In this document: positions 1 through 8,800 of the stretch, piece after piece
Position numbering within the stretch: position 1 is the first letter of the stretch
Layout: every line of letters begins with the position of its first letter
Source of the DNA: Amoebophrya sp. AT5.2
Lineage: Eukaryota > Sar > Dinophyceae > Syndiniales > Amoebophryaceae
Reading direction: 5' to 3'
Assembly: GCA_005223375.1 (NCBI GenBank)
Contig: RXOD01004339.1
Coordinates: 1-23,806 of the forward strand
DNA: 23,806 nucleotides
Notes under the pieces: generated by a model
Seen by the model: the letters and a program-made list of their open reading frames with translations, nothing else
What the model was told of the DNA's origin: nothing
The model's database searches: none
Program-made: the position numbers and the translations under genes

Positions 1-1453
1 TTTCCGCACTTTGATATTCATGCCGCCGACGGGGTTCCACGACTTTGCTGCGCAACCCGGATCATCTTCGTGCCCGGCAGGTCTGGCGGCGACTCTGGCG
101 CGGGTCGTGGAGAGGGCCGCGGGGATACGGCGGACGACTATACTCGCATCGATGCGCTCCCGACTTCCGCGGATAGTGCTTTGATGTCGACGCCGTGTGT
201 CACCGGAAACTACAATTCCACTTCCAACAGACGCGCCCTCCTCGCCCAGGAGCCGCGGTCGGTGGTGCCAACGCCGACGATTTCCGACGCGGTTTCGGAC
301 GCGGCCAGCGCCCTGAAGGAGAAGCTGGTGCTCTCTCTCGAGGTCTACCGACGGAGAATTCTTGGAGAGGATGGTGCAGCAGGTACAAAAGAACCCATTG
401 GTAAATTTGGGAAGTTTTTCTCTACGACGGACGAAACAATGAACGAGGGCGAGATCATCTTCAATGAGAGGGAGAAAGCTAGTACCAGTGGCGCCGCGGC
501 GGTCCACCTCGACGCGCCCTACGGCCCCAGGACGAACAAGAACGACCTCACGTCGATCGACAACGACGAGCAGTTTGACGAGGAGTTTACGGTGAACGCC
601 GACGCGGTTTCGTTCTCGGAAGCTGTGGCGTCGGTCAAAGGCAACCGACACACGTTTTTGCAGCAAGAACACGACCACACCAGTCTGCTGTCGCAAGAAG
701 AAGCAGACTCGCACTTGGAGGACGAGGGCGACGGGGGTTCTGCTGCAGATGTTGATGGGTCGGCACAAGAGCGACCACGACGCGCACACGACGCAGAAGT
801 GGACCAGCGCGTTGAGGGACGAGATGACGAACAACCGGAGCCAGTAACTACCGTAGCAGCGCCTGCAGCAGGAGGAGAAGATGAAAATAATGGAGATCAT
901 GGGCACCTAGAAGTGCAGAAGCTTCATTTCGAGCCGCCAAGCAGATCCGGAGATCTTATGTGCTTGGCGTCTCGAAATGAAGCTCCAGATGTTAGTGCTG
1001 ACGTCGACGGAGCCGAACGGGACTCCGACGGCCGCGGCGCGAACGATAACGAACTGGAAGCCTTCGCGCCCCCCGCGAAGGCGTCCAGTTCGTTCGCGCC
1101 GCCGTCGGAGAGCGAAAAGCCGTTTGAGTTCGGCGCGAGCAGCTTCACGCCGTTGCGGGTTATGAAGACCTTGCTCGAGGTCGATCGCCGGAGGGAGGTC
1201 GGGGCCCCGGTGGCGCTGCTAAGCCCGCATCTGATGCTCGAGGCGGACTTCTTCCTGCAGATTTAACGAGTAAAAGCATATTATGCAAATGGAACAACTC
1301 AAGACTAGGAAGGACGCCACTAGTGCTGCACAAGCATGGGATGAAAAAACTGAAGACTTGGCCGCGGTCGTCGACGGGTTCCAATCGCTGTTTTCGAATA
1401 AAGAGTTCCGCGAAAGTTTGAACGTCACCGACCTCTTTCGATGGATCGGATAG
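1..1453 (+). CDS. 3' part of an unknown acidic, low-complexity protein gene
   Basis: The frame is open from the first base of the window to a stop at 1264-1266, so the 5' end is missing. The product is rich in Asp, Glu, Ser and Ala. A possible helical stretch (SDAASALKEKLVLSLEVYRR) lies near 280-355, followed by a long acidic disordered part. A second coding-like segment (1277-1453, stop TAG 1451-1453, reading QAWDEKTEDLAAVVDGFQSL and on to LFRWIG) lies in another frame. It joins in phase if a GT-AG intron runs from about 1198 (GAG|GTC) to an AG at 1276 or 1303; every GT in this stretch starts a Val codon, so the exact donor is uncertain. The last exon and junction are inferred. The ORF holds two long hairpins (920-984, 1023-1110). 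I do not recognise a family. Confidence 0.5.
920..984. repeat. Long hairpin inside the ORF (24-bp stem, one mismatch)
   Basis: The left arm 920-943 (AGCTTCATTTCGAG...) pairs with 961-984 (...CTCGAAATGAAGCT) at 23 of 24 positions around a 17-nt loop containing GATC. It lies wholly within the open frame of the first gene, and both arms are read as protein. Only 38 nt separate it from the next hairpin. Confidence 0.9.
1023..1110. repeat. Very long hairpin inside the ORF (37-bp stem with 3-nt and 6-nt bulges)
   Basis: The left arm 1023-1068 pairs with the right arm 1074-1110 over 37 positions with one mismatch and a CCCCC loop at 1069-1073. The left arm has two extra blocks, CGC (3 nt) and ATAACG (6 nt). 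Both are multiples of three, so the frame is kept. The arms read CTCCGACGGC...CCTTCGCG and CGCGAAGG...GTCGGAG. This is the longest stem in the annotated genes. Confidence 0.9.
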
Positions 1454-2054
1454 AGATAGACCATGTCTGTTGCTGCAACAAGATTTTGGCCTCGAAACGC
1501 CAATCGGTGAAGATTTTGGGCCGTTCGTTCAGACTGATAAGTGCAGTCATTGATCATCGATGCTGGTCGATTAAGCAACAGTCGCAGTCGGTCCAGGACA
1601 TATAAATATGGCATCAGGCAACACTCAGTCGGGGACCTAGTGTAGCTTGATGCAACATCGGTCGTGCTGCTGCTCATCATCTCGTCACATTTTTATTTTT
1701 TTTGGTTGGAGGTTGGTTGTCAGAGTACATTTTGATTTTTTTTGGTACTGGTTGTATCTGTATGTTTGTAGTTCTGTTCCTCCTTCGGTGCCGGTCGAGC
1801 ATCGCTACTGCCGTAGGTCCGGGCTCAGACAATGTCTACAGGGAGGTGGAAAAAAATATCACACTATCTGCACTGTAGCACAGCAGGATCAGGAACGGGA
1901 GACTAGAAGAAATAAATAAGTCCTCTTCCTAACATCAAATTCAAACAATAGAAGCCAGCAGGTAGAAAACCTCTCGCTCGCCTCTTTAAATCAAAAGTTT
2001 AATTTCAATTCAACTAACACCAGTTGTCGATCTTGATAGTACAATTTATTAAAA
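1454..2054. other. Intergenic region, no gene seen
   Basis: About 600 bases between the stop of the first gene and the ATG of the next. It holds T-rich runs near 1688-1745, where TTTTTTTTGGT occurs twice, and an AT-rich ACATATAAATAT at about 1599-1609 that resembles a TATA element. Short frames here lack coding-like composition. It presumably contains the 3' UTR of one gene and the promoter/5' UTR of the next. Confidence 0.5.
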
Positions 2055-4196
2055 ATGAAGTCTCTGACGTCGCGAGTTCTGGCTGTGCTCGGGACATCAG
2101 GCTCGGGGATAATGTCGGAGGCTTTCCTGCTCTCGACGAGGCTGCGCGAAGACAGCTCTACTGCGTCCGGTGGCGGGGACGAAGAAGAGGCGAAAAACAC
2201 GCCGCCGATCAGAGCGACGCCGGGGAGCAGCGACGATTTTGGGCCCGCCGAAGCGCCGCCGGGGGTCCCCCTGGGACCGAACAAACCGGGGCCCCCGGAA
2301 GCGAAGCCGGGGCCCCCGGGACCGAATGGTCCCCCTGGGCCGACTGATCCGCATACCACGCCGGTGCTGAATCCGCGGCACACGGAGGGTAGTATAGCAA
2401 TAGATCATGTTTTCCGAGAAGATTCGTCGCCGTCCCAGAGAAGTGAGGGAAGCAAATATCAATCGATATTCAATCGTCATCTCAGCTGCAGATGATGAAG
2501 CAGATGACCGAAATCCAAATTGATCACTTCAGATGACTTTTACAACGACGTGAAGTGGCAGTGCATGAAGACGGATAAGAAAGGGGACAGCCTGCCGTTC
2601 GGCCCGGGCGACACTTTTCAGCCGTTGTACTACATTGAGCCCTTTGACCACAACAGCGCCGCCTTTAAGCATTTGAATGGCATCCGTAACCGCATTAACA
2701 AGGCGTTAGGACCAGGCGAGATTCGGCCACCCCAGCTCATTCTCATCGACATGATAATGAGCAAGGAGGTATTAAAAGAATATGATACACTATGTAGCAC
2801 AGTACAGTTGGTTGAATCGTCGCGTCGATCCTTCCTCGGAAATAAATGTAAATGAATCAGTGCATGTGTGAAGGGGAGCTTCAACTTCTGTAACGTGTAA
2901 ACTTCTAAACTAAACAACTAACTACTTACGTAAAACTAAAACTACGTGATATGAAAAACAGCACGGCGACCAAGTTTGGCAGTTTCTCGAGTCGAAGATG
3001 AGATCGGCGGAAGTCGCAGCGCTCAAGGCCGACGCGAGGAAGATTGCGTTCGACCCCCAAATCCGTCCCAAGCTGAAGCAGTTGATTCAACCGCGCAGCT
3101 TGGAACCAGCGCCTTCGGGTTCAATGAACCCGAAGGCGCTGGTTCTGGAGATCCGGCCTTCCTCCGGAACGCAGTATGCGTTCGCCAATTTTCGCACCCG
3201 GTTCTACCACCTGCTGGAAAAGTCGATGGAGGAGCACTGCCCCGGGAAGGTGAACGTGTGCCGCGAGAAGCAGTGGTCAACTTATCGAATGTTTGATCAA
3301 TACTTCTCGGTAGTGACGTCAGAATATGTGCTTGTGCCGCATAGATACATCTAATTAGAGCCATATTTTAACAAATGGTAAATGGGTCCAGGAATCGGAC
3401 ACCTAGGTAGCCAGTTTCTACGGGAGTTTCGGGGAACAAACAGCGCGAGGCCAAAGTAGGTGTGTTCATGGCTCTTGTTTGTGGTTTGATTTTGTCGGTA
3501 GCTTCTTGCGGCCGAAACCTTCCACATATGGGTCCCAAAAAGGGAGCGGCCAGCTGCCTTTCCCTCGCCAGACTTTTTCTCGGGGGCCTTTCTAGTGTTG
3601 CCTTATCTGGATAAAATATTTCTGAAACAGATGCCGCAGCTAAAAAGTACTAGGATATTTATTGCTCGAACTCGAACTCGACCTTGATCTTTTCGTAGGA
3701 GCTCACTACCGATCGTCTGTCCCCCCCTCTCTAATGGACGCAGCACGTGGTGTTCGCCTGCGGGGACAAGGATCCCTGGTTCGCGATCAATGACCATTGG
3801 TGGCCCCACGATCTACTGGTCAGGCGGGACATTTCCAATTCCATGATGTACCCGCACTCCACGATCGTGTCCGACATCGGGTTCTGGGCCCGGGCCGCGC
3901 AAGGAAATCCGGGCGAGGACCCCGTCTTGACGAACGCCGTGGGCCAGTTCGGGTCGGCGGCTATCAAGAATGTGGTGGCGAGAGCGACGGCAGATGGCGG
4001 CCTGGACCCGAAGGGGTTGCAGGAGCTGTCGGACGAGCTTTGGCCGAACGAATTGTCGCCGCTCCGCGGGCGAGCTCCCGCACTGGACCCACACGGCCCG
4101 GGCCAAATCCACCACGCAGAAATCTCGCGCGGCCATCAACCCTGCAGAAATCTCCTCCCGGCAGAGCCCGAAACCATCAACCTGGGGAAGCCGTGA
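2055..4196 (+). CDS. Four-exon unknown protein, possibly secreted, with collagen-like segment
   Basis: Exons 2055-2388, 2533-2768, 2962-3249 and 3744-4196 join in phase to 436 codons plus TGA, with GT-AG introns of 144, 193 and 494 nt. Intron 1 is phase 1 (GAG G|AT gives Glu-Asp); the others are phase 0. The exon 3 start could instead be 2983. The N-terminus (MKSLTSRVLAVLGTSGSG...) could be a weak signal peptide. Residues ~65-98 are Pro/Gly-rich and collagen-like (PGPPGPNGPPGP). Exons 2-4 are ordinary globular sequence, with motifs such as PLYYIEPFDHNSAAFKHLNG, HCPGK|HVVFACGDKDPWF and NDHWWPHDL. High third-position GC supports the frames. I do not recognise the fold; an enzyme of the secretory pathway is possible but not shown. 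Exon 3 contains a perfect 43-nt palindrome. Confidence 0.7.
3103..3145. repeat. Perfect 43-nt palindrome inside an exon
   Basis: Two 21-nt arms, 3103-3123 and 3125-3145, are exact reverse complements around one base (A at 3124). The arms begin GAACCAGCGCC and end GGCGCTGGTTC. It lies in exon 3 of the 2055-4196 gene and encodes roughly EPAPSGSMNPKALV, about residues 238-251. Nothing in the surrounding exon is repetitive. Confidence 0.95.
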
Positions 4197-4619
4197 GGAG
4201 CGTAGATGATGGTGAAGATGGAAATCGATAGTAGAGCGAGGGAGAAAACAATGATGCACCAACGGATCTGCATCGGATCCAGCTGAAATAAACAACAGGT
4301 GGGTCGTCGGAAGATATAAACTTTTTGCCGCGTCTTCAGCCGATGACGCTCATGTTTCATGATATAAAGGCACTCTTTTGCTGCAAGCTTCGAATGGGCT
4401 CTGCGATTGGCGCTACAAGCGGACACTTTTGCAATCAGGAAACCCCTGAACAAACCGCACCCCGCAATCTTGAGGACTTGTAACTACCATAGCATGATCT
4501 ACGCCGACGAGATAGCGATAACTTTTCCACGGCAAAGCGGCTCAGTTCCACTATTGTAGGGGCCTTCCAGCATTAGAAGGCGTGGAAAGTAATGCCAGTA
4601 TTTCACCACTCTAACAGCC

Positions 4620-5003
4620 ATGCTACTGTTACGGAGAGATTGCAAGCAACTGGCCAAAAAATTGAAGCAATGGCGGCCAAGAAAACGAAAGGAAGACGCC
4701 AATGCTCCTGCAGGGATGGACAAGTGGGCGGCTCTGTGCAGAGCCGTCCACTTGTCCACCCCTGCGGGCCCGCAGCAAAATCGAACGACTATTGTTTGTA
4801 AGTTCGTTAATTCTGCGGGCCCGAAGGGGCGGACCAATGGCCGGCTCGGTACCGGTGGGAGCGAACGCCCCGATGTTCATCTTCGTATCAGTTCCAAGGA
4901 GTCTCCAAGCGAAAGTACAATCCGGATCAGTTCCGCTGGGCAAATCAATCAATCAATCCAAGCCGTCTCCAAGGTCGCGTCCACGTCCAACCAAGGATCA
5001 TGA
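4620..5003 (+). CDS. Doubtful short ORF, 127 codons
   Basis: It starts with ATG (MLLLRRDCKQLAKKLKQW...) and ends at TGA 5001-5003. The first 40 residues are basic and helical-looking; the rest is Ser/Gln/Thr-rich. The segment over the hairpin reads DKWAALCRAVHLS. Because of the inverted repeat, the opposite strand is also open here (4499-4837), so openness is weak evidence. A GTAAGT-like donor sits at about 4799. No family is recognised and no neighbour supports it; it may be an unspliced exon, a relic or chance. Confidence 0.2.
   Translation: MLLLRRDCKQLAKKLKQWRPRKRKEDANAPAGMDKWAALCRAVHLSTPAGPQQNRTTIVCKFVNSAGPKGRTNGRLGTGGSERPDVHLRISSKESPSESTIRISSAGQINQSIQAVSKVASTSNQGS
4707..4768. repeat. 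Long hairpin (30-bp stem, three mismatches, 2-nt loop)
   Basis: Left arm 4707-4736 pairs with 4739-4768 at 27 of 30 positions; the inner 20 bp (TGGACAAGTGGGCGGCTCTG against its partner) has a single mismatch. A second short palindrome, CTGCGGGCCCGCAG, overlaps the outer end at 4762-4775. Confidence 0.9.
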
Positions 5004-5573
5004 AAAACAACACGACCATCTTGTAGTCAAAAAAAAGAAAATCTTGTAGTTTAGATGAAAACTTCTCAACCTTGCATCCAGGCTTCTGCAGAATGAGTGT
5101 GCTGCGTACTTCTATGTCGGATGGAGCGTGCGTCCACGTTGGAGCTATTATGCAGCTTCCTCCAACATTTAGATAATCTATCATTTAGACGCGCAAGGGC
5201 TGTAGTTGTATAGCGGCACGCTCTTGTAGTGACCGTGACGTTATGGTTACTAATTTTCATGAAAGAAAAGTCAGAATTTGTATCTTGAGTGATGATTTAC
5301 TATGAATGTATACTTGACTACCGTCCGATACCGCGCCCATTTGCAGACATTTTGAAGCAGCGACAGCTGTTTCAACGGTCTCCAATCTGAATTTCAAACG
5401 TAACTTTTAGGAGTTTGCCGGATTGTTTTGCGGCACCTCCGCTAGCCATCGAATATTAGGGCATTCTCGTCAGAATAGGTAGCTGCAGTTTTTTTACATG
5501 AGCGTCTGAACATCTCTTTAGCTTCATCTGCATAATTTCATGGGCCCTACAGCTGGTGCTCTCAACTCAACTG

Positions 5574-5581
5574 TATATAAA
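5574..5581 (+). promoter_or_regulatory. TATA-like motif upstream of the large low-complexity gene
   Basis: TATATAAA lies about 200 nt before the likely start at 5778. The same octamer occurs at 13823-13830, upstream of the gene at 14451. Dinoflagellates are reported to use atypical promoter motifs, so this is only a weak suggestion from position and sequence. Confidence 0.2.
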
Positions 5582-5776
5582 CGGGACCTATCGACCATTT
5601 TTTGAAGATGAAAAAATGCATATGCAACATGCGGCTCGCTGCACCATTCTGCAGTTCTTTCTGACAATCTATTCGTGGCCCTCGTCCAGTTCCAGGAGTT
5701 GAAAACAAGGAGCTGCTCAACATCTGACGCGGGCAGTTGTGAGGCGACCTGCGGGGACGACGCTGTCCGCCCTCGT

Positions 5777-5846
5777 CATGTTTTCCTTTCCCGTCATGTT
5801 TTCCTTCACCCTTCTGCTCCCAACGACGCGCGGCATGTTTTCCTTT
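5777..5846 (+). repeat. Three direct copies of CATGTTTTCCTT at the gene start
   Basis: CATGTTTTCCTT occurs at 5777, 5795 and 5834, each in the same frame and each encoding Met-Phe-Ser-Phe. This gives three possible start codons (5778, 5796, 5835) and a hydrophobic N-terminus MFSFPVMFSFTLLLP. Confidence 0.9.
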
Positions 5847-8800
5847 GCCGGCAGGTTTCGCGGAAGAAGCAAAAAGCCGAGAGCATCCTCATCGTCGGCC
5901 GCCGCGGTCGTGGAGCTGGAGGTTGGTGATACAGTCGATGATGTCGGGGGAGGAGCAGGGGGGTTACCATCTTCCGAGCCGCGGACCTGGAGCATGTCGG
6001 GTCAGAACGGTGACGCAGGAGCACCTGCTCCTGCAGCAGTAGTTCCTGCAGGAGAATCTTCAGCTCCATGGGCAGCTACGTCCACCAATATCAATAAAGC
6101 AGCTGCGAAGAGCAGGACCAGGAGCAGGAGCCAGTTCTCGGATACTTGTCGGAGCGCCGCAGCCTCGATGATGAAGGCCATACGGTGCGGTGGGGGTGGG
6201 GGTAGTGACTTGGAACAAGAAGATCAACAGCCGGAACATCCAGAGTCGGAAAGTAGCAAGTTTCCCGACAAGGCGCGCCGAGCGTCGAAGCAGAGCTCGT
6301 CATCTGCTTCCTCGGCCCGAGAGTTGTCCTCTCCCAGCCGTGATCGGTCGTCAAGCATGCTCGCATGGAAAGGGAATAAGCGCAGCGGGAGCAAGAGTAA
6401 AGTCGCCCCAGCACCGCCTGTGGCAGCCGCAAACGGAGAGGGCGCGGTCAACAACTCCCAGCTTGGTCAACTGGACTCGTCGTTGTCAAACGCATCAAAC
6501 CAGGCCGTGCTGGATTTCTCCGCCATCGTGGTGACTGAGAAGACACGACCGCAAAAGAACCCCAACTCAAACGAAACGCTTGCGGCTTGGCGTCGCGCGC
6601 AGAAGCAAACGTTGGTACAGGAGGCAGAAGTCCTTGCATCGGCGTTTCCGCAGGAGGTCGTCGGAGATTCGTTGAGAGGACCCGCAGGAGGCGAAGATTC
6701 GGAGCCCAGGGTCTCGACGAATCAAGCAAACCGAAACCCGGCACCAGGCAACGAGGCGAGCAGCGCGGCAGCAGCTACCGCGCTGCTCGCCTCACTCCCC
6801 ACCCCCACGCCTCCGCCCGCGTCAACGTCTACGTCGCCCGCGACCTCCTCGCCGCCTGCGTCCGCCGTGCCCGTGTCCGCTTCGAGTGGAGGCCCCCCCG
6901 GCGGGAGCTCCGCCTCCGGCTCCGGGTCGGGATCGCGGCCCGAGTCTAGGTCCTCTCCGGGTACGTCCTCGAAGTCCTCGACCGGGTCGGAAGTTGTGCA
7001 ACTGGTCCAGGAAGCATCCGCTGCGGCGGAGCGACTACGTGATGGTGCTGGTGCTGCTCCAAGTGATGTTGGTGGTGCTGACCGATTGGCCGAGGACATC
7101 AACATCGCAGTAAAAGTTGTTCCCGACAACGATCCGGAGAGTAGTTCTTCTCTGGCGGTGGAGATTCAGGCTCAGGAACGCAGGAATTTGGTTGTGTCCC
7201 CGCGCAGCTTCAAGGAGGAAACTACGGGTGGCAGCGGAGATGACAATCTCGGAGACGATGACGAGCAGCAACTACAACTACACGTCCCTGCTGGTGTAGA
7301 AGGAGAGGAAGAGGCGGCGTCGGAAGTGGGGGCGGAACGTGGGAACTCGCCACACCTGCACCGGTCGGGCGACCGCGCGCGGCGTGCGACCGGTGTCGCG
7401 GATTCGGTTGCGGACAGCGACAGCGACGGCGGGGCCTCCGACTGCAGTACGAAGGTGGTCTTCACGAAGGCCAAAAGTACAAGACAAACGGAAAACAGCA
7501 CCGACAGGATGAGGAGAAGACAAGACAGAATCAGAAGAAGGTGGGAAGAGGCACAGACGGGAAAAGCACCGGCGCTGATGGGGGCGCCCCGCCACCCGGC
7601 CACACCGATATCGGAGAACTCGTCGGAAGTAGGCAGTTTGAAAAACCTATCCATCCCCGAGGAGATGGACTTCAACACCTCTCGTCCTTTGGCGGCGGGG
7701 CCGGGGGGGACCACAGATATGGCGACTCATTCTACAACTTCTCACTCTACTCGTACTCCACCGCTTCAAAAATAGAAACCTCGCACCACAACTGTCCAGT
7801 GGCTGAACATGCTAGGCCTTCTAGGCTGTCCAGTACCTACTATGTCCAGCGTCTGACGCCTAGCAACATCGTCCTCGCAGAGTCAGAGCCAGAGTGTCAG
7901 TGTGGGAAGAGCCACCTTCTGGGCCTGTCGCGTAGGTATGCTCAGGCCCATGAGCAGCTTCGGCGGCTTCGGCGGCTTCTCCGAGTGCATGCTGTAGAAG
8001 CCGGAAGGGATGCTCTGGCTCTGCCATTGCCATTGCCAATTGTTCCCATTATAAATTTCGCTCCGCGTCCTCTTCTTCTCTCCCGATCTCGCCAAAGCCC
8101 GTATGGCTTTCGATGTTGTAAGCGGAACAAAAGACGGATTTCCTTTAGGAGACAAATACGGTAGGAGATGTAAAGCAGAGCAAAAGAAAAATCAGTCTAG
8201 GTCTACTTCCAGCACTTCTCGGCACAGGCGCGTGTTCCGTCCGTGTTGGAATATTTTTGAAGCGAGTAGTAGTTCCAAATGATTCTGATAGCAGCTAGAT
8301 TAGAATGAATCGCCTGCTCCTCCATAGCCAAACAGCAGCTGCTGCAAGACCTGCGACTTGGGCTACAAAAGGGCACCAACTTGCTCACCGCCCAGAGTCT
8401 GAAGCTGCACGAGTTGCAGGGCCTGCAGAAAGAGCTCTTTCGCGCCTCTGAGCAACAGCAGCGGGTGGGGCTGCCCGTGGATCGGCCAGAAACATCGGAG
8501 GTCGTGCGTCAAGAGCACAACTCGGAAAGAACTCGGAGAAAAACGGAGCGCACGACTTCTCGCCACCACAAGAAGAACAAGGATAGAACCGCAAGTACCG
8601 CTACTTCTAGCCGCAGTGGCACAACGACGAATGAAGCGGAATTTTCAACATCTGATCTGAAAAAGCTAAACCAAGAAGCAGGCCAAAGTGGATCTCCGGA
8701 TCCCTGGTGGTGGTCTGGGGCGTCGACCAGCGCGGGTACGGGGTGCAACAGCTTTTCGGAGCAACCTTCCGGCCCGGGCTCGAGTTGGAGCGCCTGCGGC

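Larger units (their letters stand above)
4197..5777. other. Largely non-coding region between two genes
   Basis: About 1.6 kb with no convincing gene. It holds one doubtful ORF (4620-5003), a long hairpin (4707-4768), two copies of CTGCGGGCCCG (about 4762 and 4815), an (AATC)n patch near 4944-4956 and a TATATAAA at 5574-5581. The part from 5050 to 5700 is AT-richer and broken by stops in all frames; it probably includes the promoter and 5' leader of the next gene. Confidence 0.5.

Noticed and set aside
3273..3751. GTGGT at both ends (3273 and 3747), suggesting a non-canonical intron with a target duplication
   Set aside because: Splicing through it breaks the frame and there are no inverted repeats inside; the GT-AG junction 3250-3743 joins in phase.
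7172..7714. 180-codon open frame on the - strand
   Set aside because: Antisense shadow of the large low-complexity exon.
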